From NCBI GenBank assembly GCA_014381825.1, contig JACNKX010000097.1, positions 1-64,000 on the forward strand: a stretch of 64,000 nt of DNA, written 5' to 3'. This DNA comes from Planctomycetota bacterium. GTDB taxonomy: Bacteria > Planctomycetota > Planctomycetia > Pirellulales > Pirellulaceae. The notes beneath the pieces were generated by a model. That model did not search any database. It saw only the letters and a program-made list of their open reading frames with translations, and had not been told where the DNA came from. A program made the translations under genes and the position numbers. Of this stretch, positions 52,630-61,522 are shown piece by piece. How positions within the stretch are numbered: position 1 is the first letter of the stretch; the number at the start of each line of letters is the position of its first letter.

Positions 52630-53748
52630 CTATGGCAAGGCGAGAACTTCGAGACTGATCCCTTCGTCGTTCTGTCGCAGGACCAATGCATGCGATCTAT
52701 CCAGCTTGTCCATTTGCATGACACCATGAAATGCCTCGGCCATGGAGATCTTGTCGGTCACCGGTTCGTATCCTTTGAGACGGCGAGTTGCCTTCTCATT
52801 CACCGTTTCATCTCCGCTCAACAACCCTTGATCGAACTTCACGGTCCAGTAGGGACTCGGCCCAAAGGGCTTTCGCTCGTGATGAAACCGAAACGTGTTC
52901 GAGAGTACAAAAGACTTTCCATCCTTCTCATACACGAACATATCAATGGGTCGGTTCCCTGAGCCGAGTTCGATCATGCTTGCGCCTTTGACTTGGGCTC
53001 CGGGCTGTAAGGAATCGAGCGGATACTTCACGACAGGCGTGCAGCTGAATGCGCCGATGACATACGTCTTGTCGTTCTCTCGCACTGGAATGAGGACGCT
53101 CATCGGAGCCTTTGTTTCCCAGCGACCGTGCGACACGTGATACGTTTCCGCACTGTAAACGCTTCCGACTGATTTATGTTTGAGCGGCACATCGATGCTG
53201 AAGATCTTCGAGGCGAACGTCTCATTGCTGCGGCCGGCGGCAACAATTTGAGTATCGGCCCAAGCGACATCAGTAACGCGGCTGATGTTGTCCTTTCCCG
53301 CTTTGAGCTGGATCCTGGCGTGCGACACATCGTTCAGCTCAAACTCACCAATCTCGCCTTGCCTGTCAACGGTGAGGATCAGATTGCGTTTGTCATCTTG
53401 CTTGCGAATCGCGAAATATGGAGTTCCCGAGGCTGGGTTCACCGCCATATCGATGATCTCGATCCCGTCGGACGTCGTTCCGAGACGAGCCGCCAATTTT
53501 GCAGCGATACCATCGACCTTGTGCTCGATCTTCGGCTTCGTGACGTCATCACCCGTTTCGATCGCAACGATTTGCGAACCCGTGCCGTCTCCAATCAAAA
53601 GGACGCCTTGCGGCGCGAAGCTGATAACGTTGATCGACTTTATCTGCGGATCACCGCTCTCGGTTTCCTGCAAGATGGGAGCGGCATGAATGACAGAAAC
53701 TGTGACGCAGGCGGCGACAAACAACGCGACAATTCGTACTCGAAACAT
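52630..53748 (-). CDS. Secreted beta-propeller-like protein, unknown
   Basis: The 372-residue protein has a signal peptide (RIVALFVAACVTVSVIHA) and beta-rich repeats: INVISFAPQGVLLIGDGTG, EIIDMAVNPASGTPYFAI, LILTVDRQGEIGEFEL, RVTDVAWADTQIVAAG. Together they suggest a WD40/NHL-like propeller. No enzyme motif is seen. Its stop is 11 nt upstream (in gene order) of the MITE-like copy A, beyond which the next minus-strand gene starts; the two may once have been one operon. Confidence 0.65.
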   Translation of the reverse strand: MFRVRIVALFVAACVTVSVIHAAPILQETESGDPQIKSINVISFAPQGVLLIGDGTGSQIVAIETGDDVTKPKIEHKVDGIAAKLAARLGTTSDGIEIIDMAVNPASGTPYFAIRKQDDKRNLILTVDRQGEIGEFELNDVSHARIQLKAGKDNISRVTDVAWADTQIVAAGRSNETFASKIFSIDVPLKHKSVGSVYSAETYHVSHGRWETKAPMSVLIPVRENDKTYVIGAFSCTPVVKYPLDSLQPGAQVKGASMIELGSGNRPIDMFVYEKDGKSFVLSNTFRFHHERKPFGPSPYWTVKFDQGLLSGDETVNEKATRRLKGYEPVTDKISMAEAFHGVMQMDKLDRSHALVLRQNDEGISLEVLALP

Positions 53749-53988
53749 TCCTGAATTCCTTTACTTCATGGGAGAACTACTCTCTGTCAAGTCAACACGC
53801 TATCACGCGTGAACGGCGATGTCTACTTCCGCAATCCATGTCGAACGACGCGAGGTTTCGGTGCCATCGACTGAGGTGGTCGGCACACAGACCCGGTTGC
53901 CGAGCTATTCACTCGCACAACTCTGCTAGAATACCTTGACATCCGTCGGCATTGATGCCGGTTCGAGTACCCACAGGAGACGGTTCAG

Positions 53989-56900
53989 ATGGTCCACTTA
54001 CGAATCCTTTGCGTCCTCATGGGACTTGCTACTATCGCGCCGAGTGCTGTCGCGCATTCCGCCGACTGGCCGATGTGGCGCGGTGATGCACTCCGTAACG
54101 GGGTGTCAGCAGGAGAGTTACCTAATCAACTGCGTCTGCAATGGACGCGGAAGCTACCGGCCCCGATGCCTGCGTGGCCGAACGAGGCGCGTTTGCATTT
54201 TGACGCCTCGTACCAGCCAATCGTCTTCGGTTCCAGAATGTTCGTCGGGTCGATGGTCGATGGTAGTCTGACCGCTTTTGATAGCACGTCCGGGGATGAA
54301 CTGTGGCGATTCTATACGAACGGGCCAATTCGTCTCGCACCCGTCGCGTTCAATGGACGAGTCTGTTTTGGTTCGGACGACGGCTGGTTGTATTGTGTTG
54401 ATGCGGTTAGCGGTGAGTTGATCTGGAAGGTATCGGGCGCTCCAGAACGGGGAACTCACCGCCATCTAGGCAATGCGAGACTCGTCTCATTCTGGCCGGT
54501 CCGAGGCGGACCTGTTGTGGCGGATGGCGTCGTGTACTTTGGGGCCGGAATCTGGCCAACCTTGGGAGTCTTCGTTCATGCGGTCGACGCGACGTCAGGG
54601 AGCGTGCTTTGGACGAACGACAACAGTCACGCAATCGAGAATGTTCGTGTCGACCACAACTATATGCAAGAGTCAGGCATCTCGCCGCAGGGGCACATGC
54701 TTGTTCGCGGTGACATGCTGATCGTTCCGAACGGTCGGTCGATGCCAGCGAGACTCGATCGCGAAACAGGCAAGCTGCATTACTTCGTGCAAGGCTATCG
54801 CAATGGCGACAGTCGAGTAACGGTCAGCGGCGACATAGCACTTGTCGGGTTGACCGGTGTTGTAAGTATGAAAGATGGCCGCGAGATCGCTAGCCGCTGG
54901 GCAGCTGCTGGCAAAGATGCACCCGCAGGTTGGAGTGGACCGAAGGCGGATCTCTTCGAAGGCCCGCTGTTCCCCTATAAAAGTCTTCCCGGTTGCGACT
55001 ATCGATCCGTGATCGAAGATGGAATTGCGTACGGCGTCGATAACGGAACGGTCTATGCCTACGACCTAAAGCAGGCGCAGACCACGCTACAAGATGACGA
55101 GTTTAACGGGGCCGCGATCAAGCCGGCGCGCTGGGAATCACCAGTGCTCTGGAAACTAGATACCTCATGGACTGAAAAAAAGCTCACGACGAGTTCGCTG
55201 CTGAAAGCTGGAAATCGGCTGTACGCTCACAGCGGGCCCAGCCTCTTTGCCGTTCAACTCAATTCCGATGTAAAGCGAGCCGGCTCAGTCGTCTGGTCGA
55301 TGGAACTATCAGCCGAACCGACGAGCATGCTCGCGGCGAATGATCGTTTGTTCGTCGTACTCGCCGACGGATCGATCCTGTGCTTCGGCGAATCCGATGT
55401 TGAACCACACGAGTATGCGGTATCACAAACTGAGGCGGTTGCATTACCCGATACCTGGACTGATCTCGCGAAATCCATCCTTGACGCGACTGATCGGCGC
55501 CAGGGATACGCGATTGTCATTGGGCTGAAGAACGGGCGACTCGTGGAAGAACTGTTGATTCAGAGTCAATTTCATGTCGTAGCTATCGATGACGACTCGC
55601 AGATCGTCGACCAACTCCGCCGACGATATGCGACTGACGAACAATTCAGCGGACGCTTTCAAGCGATCGTTGATGATCCCGCAGCGGTCAATCTGCCACC
55701 GTACATGGCGAATCTGATCGTGACCGAAGCCGCGGAGAAACTACAGCTGGACACCGAGGTACGACGACTGGGCCTCTACGAAAACTTGCGGCCGTACGGG
55801 GGTATGTTGTGTCTGCCGACAGATACGTCTGGCGAGGCTGCACTTGCGCAAAGCGTAACATCAGATCGATTCGCCGGCGCGAAAGTTCGGGTGATCGACG
55901 AGCTGATGACCATCCAGCGTACGGGCGCGTTGCCCGGCAGTTCAGTATGGTCGCACGAGACGGGTGACGCGGCACGCTCGTTCTTCTCGCGAGACGAACT
56001 TGTTCAGGCTCCACTAGCAGTGCTGTGGTATGGCGATGGTCGTGACCACGGATTCTATAAACGCAAAGATTACGGCCACGGTCTAAAACCACAGGTTGCC
56101 GGCGGGCGTCTGTTCGCGTTGCAAGTCGCCACGAATACACTCAAGTCGGTCGATGCTTACACGGGACAGCTGCTGTGGTCACGCAAAGTTGGTGGCTCGG
56201 CGCGCTATGCATCAATGCTCGACGGCGTGTATGTCGCCGATGAACGAAAGTGCTTGGTGCTCGATCCGGCGACGGGAGAGTCGCGACATTCGTTCGATAT
56301 AGATGTTGGACGCGAGGATGACGTTCCGGTGAGTGCGACCGACATTCGCGTTGGAGATGACGTCATCATAATTGCCATGCGATTCGACCAAGAAAACGCT
56401 ATCAGCAAGGGCCGTTGGAACAGCAAGCTGATCGTCGCTCTAGATCGTGCATCGGGGCAGCAACTCTGGAGTAGATCGGCCGATCTGAGGTACAACACAG
56501 CGGCGGTAGCCGTAGCCGGTGGGCGCGTGTTCTGTATCGATTCGCACTCGCCGGAAGAGATCGGTTCGATGCGTCGACGAGGTGAAGAAGTCGAGTCGTT
56601 GCCTTCGACGATTATGGCGTTAGACACTCGCAGCGGGCGCGAACTTTGGAAGACCGTCCGCACTGATCCACCAGCGAACTTGACTTCACTCCACTTCATG
56701 AGTCTGCGCACACAAGACGACTGGCTGGCCTATTCGGTCGATCACGACTTGCTGCTGGCGGGAAAATCGAGCAATACATTTGCGCTCAACGCGAAGACTG
56801 GTGAAGAAGTGTGGCATAAGCCGATGCGAGGCCAACAACCCTTGATCCTGGGGCCCGAGACGTTCATCAATCAGACTGGACACACTTATGAAGTTGGCAC

Positions 56901-57246
56901 GGGAAGCTTGTTGAACGGAGCCGCGCTCTTTCGTCGAAGTGGATGCAACTACGCAGTCGGAGGCAAAAACCTACTATTCCTTCGTTCAAACTGTGCGACC
57001 TACGTTGACGTAGAGACTCGCCAGGAATACGCAATTCGAAACCTCCGGTCGGGTTGCAGTAACAGCCTTGTCGCCGCGGATGGATTGCTCAACGCGCCGT
57101 GCTTCTCGGTTGGCTGCGTCTGCAACTATCCGATTCAGACATCGTTCGCCATGTTCCACATGCCGCAGTCCGCCGCATGGCATGGAGACAGTCCAATGAA
57201 GCAAGACGTCCCGCTCGATCAAGGTGCTGCACCCACTAACAACTAG
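53989..57246 (+). CDS. PQQ-type double-propeller protein with methyltransferase-like insertion
   Basis: The 1085-residue exported protein has a signal peptide and PQQ/BamB-like blades (DWPMWRGDALRNG, AFDSTSGDELWRFY, CVDAVSGELIWKV, AVDATSGSVLWTND) up to about residue 480, then a Rossmann-like insertion (about 500-620: GYAIVIGLKNGRLVEELLIQ, HVVAIDDDSQIVDQLRRRY, FQAIVDDPAAVNLPPYM), which looks like a degenerate SAM-dependent methyltransferase, then a second set of blades (AYTGQLLWSRK, ALDRASGQQLWSR, ALDTRSGRELWKT) to the end. GGAG precedes the ATG. The methyltransferase's GxGxG loop reads VIGLKNGR, which is imperfect, so activity is uncertain. Confidence 0.85.
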   Translation: MVHLRILCVLMGLATIAPSAVAHSADWPMWRGDALRNGVSAGELPNQLRLQWTRKLPAPMPAWPNEARLHFDASYQPIVFGSRMFVGSMVDGSLTAFDSTSGDELWRFYTNGPIRLAPVAFNGRVCFGSDDGWLYCVDAVSGELIWKVSGAPERGTHRHLGNARLVSFWPVRGGPVVADGVVYFGAGIWPTLGVFVHAVDATSGSVLWTNDNSHAIENVRVDHNYMQESGISPQGHMLVRGDMLIVPNGRSMPARLDRETGKLHYFVQGYRNGDSRVTVSGDIALVGLTGVVSMKDGREIASRWAAAGKDAPAGWSGPKADLFEGPLFPYKSLPGCDYRSVIEDGIAYGVDNGTVYAYDLKQAQTTLQDDEFNGAAIKPARWESPVLWKLDTSWTEKKLTTSSLLKAGNRLYAHSGPSLFAVQLNSDVKRAGSVVWSMELSAEPTSMLAANDRLFVVLADGSILCFGESDVEPHEYAVSQTEAVALPDTWTDLAKSILDATDRRQGYAIVIGLKNGRLVEELLIQSQFHVVAIDDDSQIVDQLRRRYATDEQFSGRFQAIVDDPAAVNLPPYMANLIVTEAAEKLQLDTEVRRLGLYENLRPYGGMLCLPTDTSGEAALAQSVTSDRFAGAKVRVIDELMTIQRTGALPGSSVWSHETGDAARSFFSRDELVQAPLAVLWYGDGRDHGFYKRKDYGHGLKPQVAGGRLFALQVATNTLKSVDAYTGQLLWSRKVGGSARYASMLDGVYVADERKCLVLDPATGESRHSFDIDVGREDDVPVSATDIRVGDDVIIIAMRFDQENAISKGRWNSKLIVALDRASGQQLWSRSADLRYNTAAVAVAGGRVFCIDSHSPEEIGSMRRRGEEVESLPSTIMALDTRSGRELWKTVRTDPPANLTSLHFMSLRTQDDWLAYSVDHDLLLAGKSSNTFALNAKTGEEVWHKPMRGQQPLILGPETFINQTGHTYEVGTGSLLNGAALFRRSGCNYAVGGKNLLFLRSNCATYVDVETRQEYAIRNLRSGCSNSLVAADGLLNAPCFSVGCVCNYPIQTSFAMFHMPQSAAWHGDSPMKQDVPLDQGAAPTNN

Positions 57247-57278
57247 CTCGTGGCATTCCAGCAATGGCGATGACCTTA

Positions 57279-57512
57279 CTAGTGCGGCGTCACAACTAAG
57301 TACGGGGGTTGCACCATTTGTTGGAGTACAGCCTTTAGGCTGAAAAAGCACGCTAAAGAGTAGACTCCAACAAGGGCCACAACCCCTCAAATTAAGCTTT
57401 TTGGAATGGGTGGCTGGAGGCGAGTCTTCGAGCCCCCAGCAGCATGCCGATTCCGGGGGCTCGAAGACTCGACCCCGGCCACCCCCGAGTTGTAGCTGTG
57501 ACGCCGCACTAG
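57279..57512 (-). mobile_element. MITE-like palindromic repeat, copy B (composite)
   Basis: The 234-bp element has perfect 16-bp terminal inverted repeats (57279-57294 and 57497-57512, CTAGTGCGGCGTCACA). It contains an inverted copy of the copy A core (57320-57371) and a second perfect palindrome with 17-bp arms (57421-57437 and 57455-57471) nested in GGGTGGCTGG/CCGGCCACCC. It carries no ORF, so it is non-autonomous. The second palindrome appears to be inserted between the A-type core and the terminal repeat. Confidence 0.8.
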
Positions 57513-57528
57513 AAGGAATCGCAAGTAC

Positions 57529-58968
57529 TCACTCTTTCAACAGACCAAAGCAATAAAGATGTCCTGTCGTACGGAGGAATATCTGTCCACCCACGATTGC
57601 CGGAGTGGCGTAGGTGTCTTCACCGAAGTCGGCTCGGGAGAGCACTTGCCATTTACTTTCACCGGTGACGACAGTGAGCTGCCCTCGCTCGTTGAGAAGA
57701 TAGACTTTGCCATCGCCGGCGACCGGAGAACTGTAGTACGCGCCTGTGGCCGAAAGTCGTTTCGTCTTTACTGCTGCTCCTGTTTGCGAGTCGATTGCAG
57801 TCAAAATTCCGCCATCCTTTACCAGGAAGACGTTACCATCGGCATATAGAGGCGATGCGATAAAGGGGACGAATTTCGTAAACTCCCAGGTTACTCGCGA
57901 TTGTGTGACGTCGCCCTTGCCACCAGGTTTGATTGCCACGACGACGTTGCGCGACGATTCGAAAAGACCTCGAAAGTACTCGTATTCGTCGCGTGTAATC
58001 GAATCGGTGTTGTCGCGATCGACTTGCGTAAAGCGACGCTCGATCGGACCGTCTTTGTCTAGTTCGTCCCGTTCGAGTGTTTCGTTTCCGTTCACATCCT
58101 TTGAGGCGATGACATCGGCGAACGGATCGACCTCGATTCTGGCTCCAGGTTCGCCGCCTCCGGCCCAACTTGCGATATAGATCGTCCCATCATCGGCGAT
58201 GGCTGGACTGCTGCATGCGGCGCGAGCGATTCCGCGTACGGTCCACACTTCTTGGCCACTGGCGAGATCGTAACCGACAACTCGTAATGTTGCGGCTACC
58301 ACAATTTGTTTCTTGCCGTCAACCTCCACAATCACGGGAGTGCAAAAGTTGCGAGGAAACTCGCTGCGATCGGTCTTCCAAACTGTCTCACCGGATCGTT
58401 TATCGATTGCCATCAGAAACGAATCGGTGTCATGATCTTGGCACAAGATAACCCAGTCATCGACAAGAATCGGCGAGGTTGCCGCCCCAAAACCGTTGTT
58501 GAATGGTCCCATCGGCTGCGACCAAAGTAGTTTGCCCGACACTTCGTAGCAAAAGAGTCCGGAAGAACCGAAAAAACTTACGACGCGCTCTCCGTCTGTC
58601 GCGCAAGTTGCCTGAGCATGGCTGCCGATTCGGTGAATTTGTTCGAGCCCTTGATGGGCAGCTTCCGCCTCCCACAGCACTTTGCCATCGCCACGATCGA
58701 GGGCCATCGTGACCAGCCGCTCATTGCGGACGGCGGTCACATAGATCGCGTTCCCAAAGACGGTCGGCGAAGAATGCCCCGGTGGAAGCTCTACTTTCCA
58801 GATGACATTCTTGTTGGGTGAGAGTTCGTTTGGCAAAACTGCGGAATCTGTCGATCGCGCTGACCCGTTAACACCTCGGAACTGCGGCCAAGACTCTGCG
58901 GCTGGCGTCCCGGTCACCCATACCGCAACCACGAAGGCGACGCACAATAACTGAAGATGCTTAGACAT
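57529..58968 (-). CDS. Secreted PQQ-like propeller with EF-hands
   Basis: The 479-residue protein has a signal peptide and blades (WPQFRGVNGSARS, ALDRGDGKVLWEAE, AIDKRSGETVWKTD, GYDLASGQEVWTVRG) with a central EF-hand-type insertion: DVNGNETLERDEL and DRDNTDSITRDEYEYF, about residues 285-330, the latter a fair calcium-binding loop. PQQ propellers with EF-hands recur in planctomycete exported proteins. Start ATG 58968 has GGAGAG upstream; the ORF's upstream extension has no signal peptide pattern. It overlaps the aminotransferase ORF frame only in its leader and is divergent from it. Confidence 0.85.
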   Translation of the reverse strand: MSKHLQLLCVAFVVAVWVTGTPAAESWPQFRGVNGSARSTDSAVLPNELSPNKNVIWKVELPPGHSSPTVFGNAIYVTAVRNERLVTMALDRGDGKVLWEAEAAHQGLEQIHRIGSHAQATCATDGERVVSFFGSSGLFCYEVSGKLLWSQPMGPFNNGFGAATSPILVDDWVILCQDHDTDSFLMAIDKRSGETVWKTDRSEFPRNFCTPVIVEVDGKKQIVVAATLRVVGYDLASGQEVWTVRGIARAACSSPAIADDGTIYIASWAGGGEPGARIEVDPFADVIASKDVNGNETLERDELDKDGPIERRFTQVDRDNTDSITRDEYEYFRGLFESSRNVVVAIKPGGKGDVTQSRVTWEFTKFVPFIASPLYADGNVFLVKDGGILTAIDSQTGAAVKTKRLSATGAYYSSPVAGDGKVYLLNERGQLTVVTGESKWQVLSRADFGEDTYATPAIVGGQIFLRTTGHLYCFGLLKE

Positions 58969-59109
58969 CCATCTCTCCTTGGTCGTGAGAATGTGTTCGA
59001 CAGTGTACGTCGTCTGCGTCACTCTTTACAATCGTTTCCGCGAAACGACCGGCGATGTTGTTTCCGAAGATACGCACGACTTCAACTTACATCACACATT
59101 TGGAAACAC

Positions 59110-60066
59110 ATGAGTACACGCGTCGTCTACTTCAACGGACAGTACGTCCCTGAACAGGAAGCTCGCGTATCGATCTTCGATTCAGCATTGATGTATGGAG
59201 ACATGGCGTTTGAAATGACCCGTACTTTCAATCAGCAACCGTTTCGATTGCGGGAACATTTGGAGCGGCTTTACGGATCGTTGCGTTTGCTGGAGATCGA
59301 TTGTGGGATGACGATTGACGAAATGGAGCAGGTTACGATAGATACCTTGCAAAGGAACGTTACGACCGAAGCCAGCGATATGGACTGGCAAATTATGCAT
59401 GATGTGTCGCGAGGTCCGTTGCCAGTCTATCGCTCGGCCTTCTCGGAAGGAGTGCGACCAACGGTTTCGATTAACTGCTGGCCATTGATCACGCACATGG
59501 GCGGCTTTGCATCGAACTACGATAGCGGTGTCGAGATCATGATCCCCGCCCAGCAGACGATTCCTGCCCACATTGTCGACCTGAAAGCGAAAGTCCGCAG
59601 CCGCATGCACTATCGCTTGGCCGAGCTTCAGGCGCAACGAGCTGGCGACAAATGGCCTGTGCTTCTCGATTCGGACGGTTACCTCGCGGAAGGCCCAGGC
59701 TGGAACATCTTCTTGGTGAAGCGTGGTGTGATCTACACACCCGAGCCTCGCAACATCTTGCAAGGAATCAGCCGAGGCGTGGTGTTCGATCTGGCGCAAG
59801 AACTTGGCATCGAGGTGCGAGAAACGAATTTAGGGAGATACGAGGCGCTGATGGCGGACGAGGTCTTTTGCACGGCGACCTCCTTCTCGATAGTCCATGC
59901 GAAGACGTTCGAAGGCCAAGTGACCGGTGACGGAATCGCTGGTCCCGTTTTTCAGCGGCTGATGTCAGCCTGGAAAGACCTTGCCGGAGTTGACTTTGTC
60001 GTTCAAGCTCACGACTACGCTCGTCGCCTACGACAGTGGGAAGACGACGCGGCTAGCGAGAAGTGA
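59110..60066 (+). CDS. Class IV PLP aminotransferase (BCAT/DAAT-like)
   Basis: The 318-residue protein has the fold-type IV features: YFNGQYVPEQEARVSIFDSA, YGDMAFEMTRTFNQQPF, HIVDLKAKVRSRMHY with the likely Schiff-base Lys159, and LLDSDGYLAEGPGWNIFLV. It ends ALMADEVFCTATSFSIVHAK. Such enzymes catalyse branched-chain amino acid or D-amino acid transamination or 4-amino-4-deoxychorismate lysis; the substrate class is not resolved by these motifs. ATG 59110 heads the conserved start; the ORF's extension to 58957 overlaps the opposite gene. Confidence 0.88.
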   Translation: MSTRVVYFNGQYVPEQEARVSIFDSALMYGDMAFEMTRTFNQQPFRLREHLERLYGSLRLLEIDCGMTIDEMEQVTIDTLQRNVTTEASDMDWQIMHDVSRGPLPVYRSAFSEGVRPTVSINCWPLITHMGGFASNYDSGVEIMIPAQQTIPAHIVDLKAKVRSRMHYRLAELQAQRAGDKWPVLLDSDGYLAEGPGWNIFLVKRGVIYTPEPRNILQGISRGVVFDLAQELGIEVRETNLGRYEALMADEVFCTATSFSIVHAKTFEGQVTGDGIAGPVFQRLMSAWKDLAGVDFVVQAHDYARRLRQWEDDAASEK

Positions 60067-60248
60067 AACGCGACGGCGTTCAGAGCGACGATGATCGCGA
60101 AGGCGATACGGGGCACGGATGGATGCTGTGAATCCATCTCATAACCCAGTATGCTCGTTGGGGAACGGCGGTTACTTATCTCCCGCGCACTTCCAACACA
60201 AACGATCTGAGGCATGCCGATCCGCAACTGAATGAGGAGTATTGCTCG

Positions 60249-61352
60249 ATGTACAGAATCATGTTTTGGCTAGCACTCGCAAGTCTCGGTCTTGGCCACA
60301 CAAGCCCGATCCATGCGGAGAAAACAGCATCGGCCATTCAGCTAACATCCTCGTCAAAGGTGTCAAATTACAAATGGGTCAACGTGACTCAGCAGGCGGC
60401 GTATGCGCCGCGCGATGGTGCTGGTGCTTTGGTTTTCAAAGGCAAAATGTGGTTGTTGGGTGGTTGGAATCCCAGCGACAAAGTTCATTTTCCTCGGATC
60501 TGCAACAACGAAGTTTGGAATTCAAGTGACGGTTTCACTTGGTGTTTAGTGAAGCCGAATACATTTCTCGACAAGAATTTCGACCCGACAAGCGACTGGG
60601 AAGGAAGGCACACGGCCGGCTACGTTGTCTACAAAGACAAAATGTGGATTGTCGGTGGAGACGCAAACCAGGGGCATATCCATAACGACGTGTGGAATTC
60701 AGATGACGGAAAGACATGGAACTATGTCAACGAGGATCATGATGTTCCTTGGGGCCCGCGAGTATTGCACTATACGCTGGTGTTTAACGATAAGATTTGG
60801 GTTATCGGCGGGCAGACCATGCCTGGATTCGCACCTCCCCGGCAGGAGAAATTCTTCCGCGATGTCTGGAACACGACGGATGGCGTTCACTGGGATAAAG
60901 TGACGCCAAAAGAACCTTATTGGTCCCCGCGCGGCATGATCGGAGGCAACGTCGTGTTCAATGACCGGATCTGGATTCTGGGCGGAGGCACTTACGACAC
61001 TCCAACGACGCCCAAACGAAATTACTACAACGACGTCTGGAGTTCTACGGACGGTGTCAACTGGGAGCTGCACACTGAGGCTGCTCCGTGGAAGCCGAGG
61101 CAGTACCACGACGTCGCCGTTTTTGACGGCAAAATGTGGGTGACGGAAGGCTACTACAACGAAGTGGGCGGAAATATGAAGGATGTCTGGTATTCGGTCG
61201 ATGGCGTCAATTGGATCGAAGTGCCAAACACTCCTTGGAACGTACGACATGCCTCCAGCCTGTTCGCCTATGACAGCGCTCTCTGGATGGTTGCGGGCAA
61301 CAACATGCAGAAGGATGTCTGGAAACTTGTTGGTACCGCCGATGGGCAATAA
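60249..61352 (+). CDS. Secreted kelch-repeat protein
   Basis: The 367-residue protein has a signal peptide (YRIMFWLALASLGLGHTS) and kelch blades with the pattern KMWLLGGWN, KMWIVGGDA, KIWVIGGQT, RIWILGGG, KMWVTEGYY, plus repeated EVWNSSDGFTW/DVWNSDDGKTW strands. It forms a six-bladed propeller, probably for protein or carbohydrate binding outside the cell. AGGAG lies 11 nt before ATG 60249. The following 170 bases to the KAP gene hold no other gene. Confidence 0.85.
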   Translation: MYRIMFWLALASLGLGHTSPIHAEKTASAIQLTSSSKVSNYKWVNVTQQAAYAPRDGAGALVFKGKMWLLGGWNPSDKVHFPRICNNEVWNSSDGFTWCLVKPNTFLDKNFDPTSDWEGRHTAGYVVYKDKMWIVGGDANQGHIHNDVWNSDDGKTWNYVNEDHDVPWGPRVLHYTLVFNDKIWVIGGQTMPGFAPPRQEKFFRDVWNTTDGVHWDKVTPKEPYWSPRGMIGGNVVFNDRIWILGGGTYDTPTTPKRNYYNDVWSSTDGVNWELHTEAAPWKPRQYHDVAVFDGKMWVTEGYYNEVGGNMKDVWYSVDGVNWIEVPNTPWNVRHASSLFAYDSALWMVAGNNMQKDVWKLVGTADGQ

Positions 61353-61522
61353 GTCTCGCAGGCTGTCTACCGAGCCGTCGCTTTCGCTGAATGGCGCCGC
61401 GTGGTTTTCCAAGACGTTTGAAACGAATGGCCGCGGTGAACGAATGGCTGAGCTAGGTAAATGGCTGGCGCGTTCGAACTGGATTTGCTGGCGGCGTTAA
61501 GGCAGAATGAATTTTCTGAATC

